A stretch of 5,314 nt of DNA from Rickettsia endosymbiont of Ixodes persulcatus (GCA_027293795.1 JAPYLE010000093.1:1-5314); one strand, 5' to 3'. Counted from the stretch's first letter, positions 1 through 5,314 are shown. The notes: generated by a model from the letters alone, not told the origin. Program-made: numbers and translations.

Positions 1-136
1 TTTTCCCATCTGTTTCTTTATCATATATTCTATAATCTACAGGGGTAGATTGATCAGTTTTAGTATTGTAATGCAGTAAGTTGACCATAACTATACCAGG
101 TATAACATCATGTACAGCTCCAGAATATTGATAATG
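1..136 (-). pseudogene. DDE transposase fragment (IS4/IS701-like), central part
   Basis: Reading the minus strand from 136 to 2 gives 45 codons without a stop. The peptide includes QYSGAVHDVIPG and VDYRIYDKETDGK. This resembles the core of IS4/IS701-like DDE transposases, which typically read 'QYSG..H...GIG.V' and then 'DYRIYDPDGDGKSKLDH'. No start codon or N-terminal domain is present; before residue 1 the strand runs into the oppositely oriented fragment at 138-325. The reading frame is open at position 1, so it may continue to the left of the window. The family call rests on remembered motif resemblance and the exact IS family is not certain. Confidence 0.6.
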
Positions 137-150
137 TACAGATGGGAAAA
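1..150. repeat. 13-bp perfect inverted repeat flanking a transposase piece
   Basis: Positions 1-13 (ttttcccatctgt) are the exact reverse complement of 138-150 (acagatgggaaaa), with 124 bp between. In both transposase fragments this sequence encodes the same residues, T-D-G-K. The repeat is therefore transposase coding sequence present twice in opposite orientations, not a terminal inverted repeat of an insertion sequence. Confidence 0.85.
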
Positions 151-325
151 CAAAGAATGATCATTTTTGTGATATGCTTACTTTATCTAAGGAAAGAGGG
201 ATCAATCCTGATGCCGTAGTGATGGATGCGTGGTATATCTTACGCTACTTGCTTGTAAAAATGATTTATATAAGTCTTTGCTACATTTTGATCTTGCCAT
301 CTTAACTAAAACTCTTTTTTGTTAG
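138..325 (+). pseudogene. DDE transposase fragment (IS4/IS701-like), second catalytic Asp region
   Basis: From 138 the plus strand reads TDGKTKNDHFCDMLTLSKER, then GINPDAVVMDAWY. This matches the 'DGKSKLDH..(E/D)ML......F..VLMDSWYA' stretch of IS4/IS701-like transposases. The aspartate at 225-227 in VMDAWY is the likely second catalytic residue of the DDE triad. After about 237 the frame loses resemblance and stops at 303-305. A neighbouring frame stays open to 322 (LLACKNDLYKSLLHFDLAIL), which suggests a frameshift near 236. The fragment lacks the N-terminus and the last catalytic residue, so it cannot make an active enzyme. It continues, on the opposite strand, the protein order of the fragment at 1-136. 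Confidence 0.65.
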
Positions 326-439
326 ATTAACATATTTTTTGCTAAGTGCGAAACTCCTGGATTAGTTTATAAAATATTAGAGGATAAAAAAATTATAAAA
401 ATACTTAGCATGTGGGAACTATTAGTAAGTATTTATTAA
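326..439 (+). other. Unassigned open stretch between transposase debris and uvrC
   Basis: One plus-strand frame is open from 326 to a TAA at 437-439, 37 codons, and includes FFAKCETPGLVYKILEDKK. It has no convincing start codon or ribosome binding site. The peptide was not recognised, and it could be eroded transposase or other remnant sequence. Its 3' end overlaps the uvrC stop codon on the other strand and the uvrC terminator hairpin. I do not claim it is expressed. Confidence 0.2.
399..434 (-). terminator. Probable intrinsic terminator of uvrC
   Basis: Starting two bases after the uvrC stop codon on the minus strand, AAATACTTA (434-426) pairs perfectly with TAAGTATTT (407-399) across an 18-base loop. 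The strand then runs TTATAATTTTTTTATCC, a T-rich tail. The stem has only two G:C pairs and a long loop, which is weak by standard rules. Position and T-tail support the call in such an AT-rich genome. Confidence 0.45.
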
Positions 440-2346
440 GACTTATGCAACGTTCTAAAAATCATCTTGGCAAGTGATTTACTAATTCCATTTACTTTAG
501 CAAGCTCATCTATAGTTGCATCGCATACTGCTTTGTATGAACCGAAATAATGCAGTAATGATTTTTTACGAGTCTCACCTATACCCTCTATGTCATCAAG
601 ACTTGATAATTTGATAGCACGTGATCTACCTAGTCTATGATTCTTTATGGCAAAACTATGAGCTTCATCTCGTAAGATTTGCAAATATTTCATAACCGAC
701 AAATTCTTATCCAGAGTAAATACTTCCTTACCTATCATATGGAATTGCTCAAGACCGGCATTTCTATCAGGACCTTTTGACATACAAACAAAAGGAATAT
801 TCATTTTAAATTTATCCATTACCTCTTTAACAATGCCTAAATGCCCCCTACCACCGTCTATAATCATTAAGCTTGGCAGTTTATACGGCTCTTGCTTTAA
901 TCTTGTAAGCCTCCTTGTTAGGACTTGTCTTAACATCTCATAATCATCACCCACCGCAGCATTATACGTACCGTTGGTGTCATCCCGTGGCTTGACCACA
1001 GGATCTAGATTGTTTGTTAATGTACTAGATCCCGCGATCGAGTCGCGGGATGACAATGAGAAAACCCGATATTCTTTTTTATCAAAACCTGACTTACCGG
1101 CAACAACCATAACTCCAACCGCAAACTTACCTTGAATATGACTATTATCGTAAATTTCTATTCTTTCAGGAATCTCAGAAAGATCAAATAACTCTTTAAT
1201 TTCAAGCATAATCTCTTGATTTTTTGCAAATTTCTTCAAATATTGCTCAAGAGAAAACAAAGCATTTGTTGTGGCGTTCTGAACTAGCTTGGCTTTACCT
1301 CCACTAATAGGTATTATAATGTTGAGTTTAGTAATATTATTGATTTTCTTAATTGCTTCTATAACATCCTCTTTATCATCAACCTCATTATTAATAATAA
1401 TTTCCGATGGTAGTTGTTGTTTTTGATAAAATTGCAATAAAAAATATTTTAGCACCTCCTCTTTAGTGCTATTTTCCGTGGAAGTAGGAAAATAAGGAAT
1501 ATTACCGCATGCTTGCCCTGCCCTATATAAAAACACTTCTACGCAATAATGTCCGTTCTTTTCTACAATAGCAATTATATCTGCGTCTTTAACAATATCC
1601 GAGATACCTGCTTTAAGCTGCACATAACTAAGTGCTTTAATGCGATCTCTAATTTCTGCCGCCTCTTCAAAACGCATCTGACTACTTAGCTCTTCCATCT
1701 TTTTAGATAGGTTCTCTTGGAGTTCTTTAGTGCGACCTTGTAAGAAAGCTTTAACCTGTATTACTAGCGCTGCATAATCTTTTTTATTTATCTTACCGAA
1801 GCAAGGAGCATAACAACGTTTTATTTCATATTGTAAGCAAGGGCGAGTACGTGAATTAAAGTAATTATCCGTGCAGGAACGTAATTTAAAAATTTTTTGT
1901 AGTTCGGTCAAAGTAGTATTAACTTCCGTAGGCGAGGCAAAAGGACCAAAAAACTTGCCGTCACTTAGAGTTCTACCCCGATATTTTAGCAACTGTGGAA
2001 AATCATGATCTAAACGTAACTTGATAAAAGGAAAAGACTTGTCGTCCTTAAGAAGAATATTAAATTTTGGCTGAAATTTTTTGATTAGCTGTGCTTCTAA
2101 AAGCAGTGCCTCAACTTCGGAATAAGTGATACTATATTCTAAAAAGCAAGTATTTGCAATCATCCGAAGCGTCTTATTATCTAAATCTAGTTTAATATAA
2201 TTAGTAAGACGCTTTTTTAAATTTTTAGCTTTACCGACATAGATAACTTGCTTGTTAACGTCAAACATCCGATAAACCCCTGAACGTTTAGGAGCATCTA
2301 CAAGTTTAGATTTAATTAACTCACTTCCGGTAGCTTCTGAGGTCAT
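436..2346 (-). CDS. uvrC: UvrABC excinuclease subunit C, with in-frame palindromic insert
   Basis: UvrC makes both incisions in nucleotide excision repair after UvrA-UvrB loads at bulky DNA lesions in the cytoplasm. The 636-residue protein has every expected part. The N-terminal GIY-YIG nuclease shows G23-V-Y25, Y36-V-G38 and R46. A cysteine cluster (C158, C170, C178, C182) is of the kind proposed to bind Fe-S. The UVR motif for UvrB contact spans about 208-242. The RNase H-like nuclease has D400 in IYDNSH, D497 in IIDGG and H563 in RDEAH, and paired helix-hairpin-helix motifs lie at about 582-632. The usual length is near 600-610; the excess is explained by about 26 residues (431-457) encoded by a palindromic element. 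The ATG is preceded by AGGGA at 2360-2356 with 9-base spacing. The copper chaperone gene lies 80 bp upstream on the same strand. The reading frame is intact and all catalytic residues seen are conserved, so the protein is probably functional. Confidence 0.97.
   Translation of the reverse strand: MTSEATGSELIKSKLVDAPKRSGVYRMFDVNKQVIYVGKAKNLKKRLTNYIKLDLDNKTLRMIANTCFLEYSITYSEVEALLLEAQLIKKFQPKFNILLKDDKSFPFIKLRLDHDFPQLLKYRGRTLSDGKFFGPFASPTEVNTTLTELQKIFKLRSCTDNYFNSRTRPCLQYEIKRCYAPCFGKINKKDYAALVIQVKAFLQGRTKELQENLSKKMEELSSQMRFEEAAEIRDRIKALSYVQLKAGISDIVKDADIIAIVEKNGHYCVEVFLYRAGQACGNIPYFPTSTENSTKEEVLKYFLLQFYQKQQLPSEIIINNEVDDKEDVIEAIKKINNITKLNIIIPISGGKAKLVQNATTNALFSLEQYLKKFAKNQEIMLEIKELFDLSEIPERIEIYDNSHIQGKFAVGVMVVAGKSGFDKKEYRVFSLSSRDSIAGSSTLTNNLDPVVKPRDDTNGTYNAAVGDDYEMLRQVLTRRLTRLKQEPYKLPSLMIIDGGRGHLGIVKEVMDKFKMNIPFVCMSKGPDRNAGLEQFHMIGKEVFTLDKNLSVMKYLQILRDEAHSFAIKNHRLGRSRAIKLSSLDDIEGIGETRKKSLLHYFGSYKAVCDATIDELAKVNGISKSLAKMIFRTLHKS
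978..1055. repeat. Rickettsial palindromic element (RPE-type), inserted in frame in uvrC
   Basis: The 78-bp element begins TGTCATCCCG and ends with its exact reverse complement CGGGATGACA. Inside, GGATCTAG (1001-1008) and CTAGATCC (1025-1032) also pair. Each arm can fold on itself: CCCGCGA/TCGCGGG (1031-1037 and 1043-1049) makes a perfect 7-bp hairpin, and GTGG/CCAC (987-990 and 995-998) a weaker one. Its GC content is well above its surroundings. The length is 26 codons with no stop in the uvrC frame, coding for roughly residues 431-457 (SRDSIAGSSTLTNN to DPVVKPRDDT). Short palindromic repeats inserted in frame in coding genes are established in Rickettsia. I infer membership in that class but cannot assign the RPE subtype. 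Confidence 0.85.
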
Positions 2347-2360
2347 ACGTATGGTTCCCT

Positions 2361-2390
2361 ATGTCATTCCCGCCTACGCGGGAATGACAT
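2361..2390. repeat. 30-bp perfect palindrome upstream of uvrC
   Basis: ATGTCATTCCCGC (2361-2373) and GCGGGAATGACAT (2378-2390) are perfect 13-bp arms around the loop CTAC. The outer sequence TGTCATtCCCG is nearly that of the ends of the element inside uvrC, so both probably belong to one broad repeat family. It lies in the 80-bp gap between the copper chaperone gene and uvrC, directly next to the uvrC ribosome binding site at 2356-2360. No T-run follows the hairpin on the minus strand, so I label it a dispersed repeat and not a terminator. Confidence 0.8.
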
Positions 2391-2426
2391 TAAAATTATT
2401 TGTCGAGCCATGTAATAATGTTTCTT

Positions 2427-2960
2427 CTAATTCCCCGCTGTATTATATGGATTGTCATTTGCTACTTTAACATCTACTGTTTTGCGTGTATTGTCATCAA
2501 AGAAAAAAGTTATTTTAAAACTACCTCCTACATTTAAAGGTCTTTTTAAATCATAAAGCATAATATGCATACCACCGGGCTTAAAATCAACGTTAATATT
2601 ACCGGCAATTAAAAACGGGTAATCTACTTTTACCATCTTACTAACACCACTCTCATCAGTAATTGTTTGATGAAGTTCTATTTTATTTGCGATATCTGAA
2701 GATATATTCACTAAATTATAACTACTACTTCTACTATTTACTAATGTAAAATACATAGCAGAATTGCTAACTTTACCTTGTACATCCACTGTAGGTCTTG
2801 CCCAAGGCTGCACTAAGTTAACGGCTACCGCTGCAGGTAATAGATCATCGGACTCATCAGAAGAAGAATTTGTAGAATTAAGATTTTGAGCTGTTTGGTT
2901 ATTAGCATAGCTTACCGCACAAATTAAAGTTATAAAACTAATTAACAATGTTTTTAGCAT
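2427..2960 (-). CDS. PCu(A)C-family periplasmic copper chaperone
   Basis: The 177-residue protein starts with a signal peptide: K3, a hydrophobic stretch LLISFITLICAVSYA (about 5-19), and likely cleavage after A19. A Ser/Asp/Asn-rich linker follows (about 21-40). The rest is a single PCu(A)C (formerly DUF461) domain from about 47 to 167. The copper-site pattern of the family is visible: H97 (ELHQT), M109 (SKMVK), H132 and M134 (GGMHIML). Family members act outside the cytoplasmic membrane and hand copper to cytochrome c oxidase, often with Sco proteins; that role is inferred here. The ATG at 2960 has AAAGGT at 2972-2967 with 6-base spacing. The gene lies 53 bp after the broken alkylation repair gene and 80 bp before uvrC on the same strand. 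There is no obvious functional link to its repair-gene neighbours. The reading frame is intact. Confidence 0.88.
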   Translation of the reverse strand: MLKTLLISFITLICAVSYANNQTAQNLNSTNSSSDESDDLLPAAVAVNLVQPWARPTVDVQGKVSNSAMYFTLVNSRSSSYNLVNISSDIANKIELHQTITDESGVSKMVKVDYPFLIAGNINVDFKPGGMHIMLYDLKRPLNVGGSFKITFFFDDNTRKTVDVKVANDNPYNTAGN

Positions 2961-3013
2961 AATAATACCTTTGATAAATTAAAATAAAATATTAGCATAG
3001 ATTAAATATAAAT

Positions 3014-3702
3014 CTAGTTTTTTAAAAGATATTTTTTGTACACTTCTTGCGATAACCTATTTATAGCATAACGAACTGCGGTTCTTGGCATTTGTAGAGC
3101 ATAACGATCTAAAAAATCTATTAATTGCTTTTCGTCTTTTTTGCCTGCTTCACGTAGCGTCCAACCTACTGCTTTATGCATTAAATCATGTTTATCGTTT
3201 AAGAGTAATTTTGCTATTTCAAAAGTCGTATCTAATTCATTATTTTTGATAAAATACCAAGTAGCAACTATAGCTATTCGTCTTTCCCAAAGAATTTCCG
3301 ATTTTGTTAATGTAAAAAGATAATCTTTTTTTTATCCCATAAATAAGCTCCGATTATATGATGGGCTGAAGCATCTACTAAATTCCAATTATTTACGTGC
3401 TTTATATTGTTTAAGTAGAAATTATAAAAAAATTCTTTATCTTGTGCTTTCTGATACTGCATAATCAAAATAACTAATGCTAAAAATCTTTCTTCATTAA
3501 ATTCTAAAGTAATAAGCCGACTTAAATCATCTAACACTAAATAATAATAACTTTTAGCTACCTTATGTAAAGTCGGCACGGTAACCCCAATAAACCGATC
3601 ATACTCTCCTTCCCTAGTTTTAAAGAACAGCGTTCTACGTTCTACAGGAATAGTAGCTGAGCTAAGCAAAATATTTCTAATTTGTTGTAAATTTTCTCTC
3701 AT
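3014..3702 (-). pseudogene. AlkD-like DNA alkylation repair protein, frameshifted at an A8 tract
   Basis: The family (PF08713, HEAT-like repeats) includes AlkD glycosylases that remove N3- and N7-alkylated purines. The first frame begins at ATG 3702 and stops at 131 codons after LWDKKKIIFLH. Adding one A to the T8/A8 run at 3326-3333 restores a continuous frame to TAG at 3014-3016. This gives about 231 residues, the normal family length. The downstream part reads KSEILWERRIAIVATWYFI, then KHDLMHKAVGWTLREAGKK and MPRTAVRYAINRL, all typical of the family. W106 and D110 (NNWNLVD) match the AlkD aromatic/acid pair and lie before the break. The Arg in WERRIAI, matching the catalytic Arg of AlkD, lies after it. 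A TTG two codons earlier (3708) is a possible start, but ATG is preferred. The start overlaps the end of ogt by 26 bp, so the two are translationally linked. It may be a true pseudogene, a sequencing error, or a gene rescued by slippage. Confidence 0.88.
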
Positions 3703-4198
3703 GTTCAATAAGCCATTTTTTACGATCTAGCCCTGAACCGTAACCACCAAGCTCGCCGTTATTGTTGATGATGCGGTGACACGGAATAATTATAGCGAAT
3801 TTATTTGCCCCATTAGCATTTGCAACGGCTCTATAAGATCTTTCCCTACCTATTACTTTAGCTTGAGCAAAGTAACTTCTTGTTTTACCGTAAGGTACAT
3901 TCATTAGCTCTTGCCATACTAATTTTTGAAATTCGCTTCCTAAAAGATATATAGGTGTATCAAATTTTTTCAAAGTACCGGTAAAATAAGATTTAAGCTC
4001 CTCTTCAATTGATGAAATCGGTTTAGTGCGATCTTCATTAATAGCTGATTTTGTTTTAATCTTAAGTCTTTTAATTTTATGCTCTAATCCTTCACTTTCA
4101 GCAAAATCGAGCAAATAAAGCCTCTCTTCATCACTAATTGCCAGCATGGCACCAATCGGGGTATCAAGCCAAGCTGATTTTAAAACATTATTATCCAT
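3677..4198 (-). CDS. ogt: Methylated-DNA--protein-cysteine methyltransferase (O6-alkylguanine repair)
   Basis: This suicidal repair protein moves the alkyl group from O6-alkylguanine (and O4-alkylthymine) in DNA to its own cysteine. From ATG 4198 it has 173 residues, normal for the Ogt/MGMT family. The N-terminal part (about 5-80) is variable and acidic/lysine-rich. The DNA-binding and active-site domain follows: FQKLVWQELMNVPYGKTRSY, then RAVANANGAN with the arginine finger, then IIIPCHRII with acceptor C140, and GGYGSGLDRKKWLIEHE at the end. All core motifs are intact. An in-frame GTG at 4216 could add six residues, but the consensus TATAAT box at 4229-4224 would start transcription near 4217, so ATG 4198 is favoured. 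No strong Shine-Dalgarno sequence is visible. Its 3' end overlaps the AlkD-like gene, forming an alkylation-repair pair. Confidence 0.95.
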   Translation of the reverse strand: MDNNVLKSAWLDTPIGAMLAISDEERLYLLDFAESEGLEHKIKRLKIKTKSAINEDRTKPISSIEEELKSYFTGTLKKFDTPIYLLGSEFQKLVWQELMNVPYGKTRSYFAQAKVIGRERSYRAVANANGANKFAIIIPCHRIINNNGELGGYGSGLDRKKWLIEHERKFTTN

Positions 4199-4201
4199 AT
4201 T

Positions 4202-4538
4202 GTAGACGGTACACACGGATTACATTATAGTTATATTCAACAAGAAATACAAAAAGTCCCAAATCAACCTATCATTTCTTATACGCTTTCTTATGAACTA
4301 GATACTCTAGATAATAATTGATTAAAACAAAATGCAACAGCTTATCTACAAGAACAGAATTATGAGCCAGTATGGCACACTGATAATTACCATAAAAATG
4401 CTTTAGAAATATTAGGAAATTATTACAATAATTCGGCTATAGATATTATATAAATGTTGATAGCTTAAAAATTCTACGTTACTACAAAGAAAATTAGGCA
4501 TTGCCGGTATATTATTTTCATTACTTAATAATCAATAG
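4202..4538 (+). pseudogene. Decayed gene remnant of unknown function
   Basis: One plus-strand frame is open from 4184, without a start codon, and codes for protein-like sequence from about 4202: VDGTHGLHYSYIQQEIQK, then PNQPIISYTLSYELDTLDNN. A TGA at 4319-4321 interrupts it, and the same frame resumes with LKQNATAYLQEQNYEPVWHT, then DNYHKNALEILGNYYNNSAI, up to TAA at 4451-4453. Shifted frames then continue plausibly with NVDSLKILRYYKEN and LQRKLGIAGILFSLLNNQ, ending at TAG 4536-4538. The TGA may be a decayed Trp codon. One stop and at least two frameshifts show loss of function. I do not recognise the family. The remnant's left end overlaps the promoter and start of ogt on the other strand. 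Confidence 0.45.
4224..4252 (-). promoter_or_regulatory. Candidate sigma-70 promoter of ogt
   Basis: On the minus strand TATAAT (4229-4224) matches the -10 consensus exactly. A 17-bp spacer separates it from TTGTAT (4252-4247), which matches the -35 consensus at three of six positions. Transcription would begin around 4217, leaving a leader of about 19 bases before the ogt ATG. In an AT-rich genome a chance TATAAT is possible, but its position and spacing are good. Confidence 0.5.
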
Positions 4539-4563
4539 CGAATTACTTTTGTAATTTGCTATT
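4534..4563. terminator. Hairpin between convergent ends, possible bidirectional terminator
   Basis: AATAGCGAATTAC (4534-4546) pairs with GTAATTTGCTATT (4551-4563) around a TTTT loop. All 13 positions pair, with one G:T wobble (4540 with 4557). It covers the last stop codon of the plus-strand remnant and lies 18 bp beyond the end of the minus-strand small ORF. The flanks are AT-rich, but neither side has a clean T-run, so termination is an inference from position. Confidence 0.4.
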
Positions 4564-4581
4564 TGCGTTATTTAAACCAAA

Positions 4582-4713
4582 TCATTTAGTTTCATGCTTT
4601 TTGGCAAGATCAATTAAGCTTTCCACAACATCACTTAAATTTTCGGTATTAAAATTAATCCCCATTTCTTTTTTAACAACATCAAAAAAATAATCATCAA
4701 GTGAATTTCTCAT
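4582..4713 (-). CDS. Small hypothetical ORF (43 aa), perhaps the tail of a broken gene
   Basis: The ATG at 4713 opens a 43-residue frame, MRNSLDDYFFDVVKKEMGIN followed by FNTENLSDVVESLIDLAKKH and ETK. The peptide is acidic/lysine-rich and looks helical, with no membrane segment or signal peptide. No good ribosome binding site precedes it. The same frame is open upstream from 4857 to 4723 (including TTVKIALDTYEIIKKKIIVH) and is separated from the ATG only by a TAA at 4722-4720. It may therefore be the C-terminal part of a roughly 90-codon gene with one nonsense mutation. The product was not recognised. It could also be a chance ORF. Confidence 0.35.
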   Translation of the reverse strand: MRNSLDDYFFDVVKKEMGINFNTENLSDVVESLIDLAKKHETK

Positions 4714-4862
4714 TTCATTTTAAATTTTAGTGTTTTTTGTCCAATGAACAATTATTTTTTTCTTAATGATCTCATAAGTATCAAGAGCAATTTTAACGGT
4801 TGTTTCATGCTGATTTGATGTAGCTATAGTATTCCGAACAGTTAATAATAAACGATATTAAC

Positions 4863-4870
4863 AGGAAGGA
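4863..4870 (+). promoter_or_regulatory. Strong ribosome binding site of the transposase OrfA
   Basis: AGGAAGGA ends five bases before the ATG at 4876. It is the clearest Shine-Dalgarno sequence in the window and settles the OrfA start. A possible -10 (TATAGT, 4825-4830) lies upstream without a convincing -35. Confidence 0.7.
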
Positions 4871-4875
4871 TAAAA

Positions 4876-5106
4876 ATGACAGATATAAAGCCAAGGATAT
4901 ATCCAGCTGAATTTAAGGAATCGGCGATTAAATTAGCTATTGAGTCTAAGCAACCTTTTACTCAAACAGCTAGGGAGCTAGGAATTACAAAATCTAGTCT
5001 ATATAATTGGGTTCATAAATATTCAAAACCCAAGGAAGTAATGAGAGATGATGAACATCTGTATGATGAAATGATACTCCTCGCAGCAGAGCTGCGAGGT
5101 ATCTAA
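4876..5106 (+). CDS. Truncated IS3-type transposase OrfA (HTH_Tnp_1)
   Basis: The 76-residue product begins with a DNA-binding helix-turn-helix of the kind that recognises the ends of IS3-family elements. Residues 9-50 read YPAEFKESAIKLAIES, then FTQTARELGITKSSLYNWVHK, the classic start of OrfA. OrfA proteins usually have about 90-110 residues and end in a leucine-zipper coiled coil. Here the coiled coil is cut after YDEMILL, and the chain ends in AAELRGI, encoded by a palindrome at 5073-5103. No OrfB (the DDE catalytic part) follows; the next sequence belongs to another transposase on the opposite strand. The element is therefore a non-autonomous remnant, although the ORF and its ribosome binding site are intact. 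The left end of the insertion sequence should lie somewhere in 4810-4875, but I could not place it. Confidence 0.75.
   Translation: MTDIKPRIYPAEFKESAIKLAIESKQPFTQTARELGITKSSLYNWVHKYSKPKEVMRDDEHLYDEMILLAAELRGI
5073..5103. repeat. GC-rich palindrome at the end of truncated OrfA
   Basis: CTCGCAGC (5080-5087) pairs perfectly with GCTGCGAG (5091-5098) around the loop AGA. GATAC (5073-5077) pairs with GTATC (5099-5103) below a two-base bulge. It is much richer in GC than its surroundings. It supplies the last residues and stop region of OrfA and touches the stop codon of the minus-strand fragment at 5103-5105. It may be a dispersed repeat, a terminator between the two convergent genes, or both. 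The T-run needed for intrinsic termination on the plus strand is missing. Confidence 0.7.
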
Positions 5107-5314
5107 AAAGGTTTTAGTTGCTTCTGATGAAAAGCTTTATATGATGGTCGATCCGCACCTTGATTCTTTACATAGTTGCGTAATTTTTTCTCATCTCTAT
5201 GTTTTCCATTTAAGAGTTTTCCATCTATATATAGTGTTACGACCTATATTGAATATTTTACATGCTTTAACAATTGAGAGCACATCATCTAGAGCTTTGA
5301 ATAGTTTCATTCTT
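5103..5314 (-). pseudogene. Transposase N-terminal fragment with helix-turn-helix (IS630-like?), frameshifted
   Basis: From ATG 5310 the minus strand reads MKLFKALDDVLSIVKACKIF, then NIGRNTIYRWKTLKWKT, and stops at 5199-5197. The stretch 'A..FNI.RNTIYRW' is a helix-turn-helix like those starting IS630-type transposases. A +1 shift near 5208 restores an open frame: GKHRDEKKLRNYVKNQGADR, then PSYKAFHQKQLKPF, ending at TAG 5105-5103. The gene is thus frameshifted and lacks any catalytic domain. The window ends four bases upstream of the ATG, so the true N-terminus may lie outside. The family call is tentative, based on the helix-turn-helix only. It faces the truncated OrfA, and their stop codons overlap around the shared palindrome. 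Confidence 0.5.

Noticed and set aside
1..150. 13-bp inverted repeat as insertion-sequence ends
   Set aside because: The repeat codes for the same internal transposase residues on both strands and lies in the middle of the protein, so it is not a terminal inverted repeat.
2361..2390. Intrinsic terminator for the copper chaperone gene
   Set aside because: The stem is strong, but the minus strand continues AGGGAACCATACGT with no T-run, and the same end sequence occurs in the repeat inside uvrC. A dispersed palindrome is the better reading.
3141..3323. Plus-strand open frame of 60 codons
   Set aside because: It lies antisense to the conserved C-terminal half of the AlkD-like gene (WERRIAI to MPRTAVRY), so it is a shadow frame.
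4199..4216. GTG start at 4216 for ogt
   Set aside because: The TATAAT box at 4229-4224 would put the transcript start at about this codon, leaving no leader. The six extra residues are not part of the family core, so ATG 4198 is preferred, although GTG is not excluded.
1..5314. CRISPR array, tRNA, rRNA or a new defence system
   Set aside because: No regularly spaced direct repeats, no recognisable tRNA or rRNA sequence and no cluster of unknown intact genes were seen. The unexplained parts are short and broken.

Overview
The window looks like a chromosomal segment of a Rickettsia or a close relative. It is very AT-rich, genes are interleaved with long decayed non-coding stretches, and a palindromic repeat of the rickettsial (RPE) kind sits in frame inside uvrC. 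These assignments come from reading the sequence and remembered family features; no database search was possible.

Layout. Positions 1-435 are a graveyard: two pieces of one DDE transposase lie on opposite strands, joined at a perfect 13-bp inverted repeat, followed by an unassigned stretch and a probable terminator for uvrC. Positions 436-4198 carry four genes, all on the minus strand and transcribed in the order ogt, an AlkD-like DNA alkylation repair gene, a PCu(A)C-type copper chaperone gene, and uvrC. A consensus TATAAT box lies just upstream of ogt. The spacing (26-bp overlap, then 53 bp, then 80 bp) allows one transcription unit. Positions 4202-4875 hold another eroded plus-strand gene, a hairpin and small minus-strand open frames of unknown meaning. 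Positions 4876-5314 hold a truncated IS3-type OrfA facing a broken minus-strand transposase with a helix-turn-helix, with a strong palindrome between them.

Function. Three of the four main genes act in DNA repair: UvrC in nucleotide excision repair, Ogt in direct reversal of O6-alkylguanine, and the AlkD-like protein in alkylated-base excision. The AlkD-like gene is frameshifted at a run of eight A residues, which separates the presumed catalytic arginine from the rest of the protein. The alkylation-repair pair is therefore either half lost or depends on slippage at the A tract.

No clear new biological system was found. The most interesting points are the in-frame mobile palindrome in the UvrC nuclease domain, the A-tract frameshift, the fold-back arrangement of the transposase at the left edge, and the palindromes placed at gene ends.
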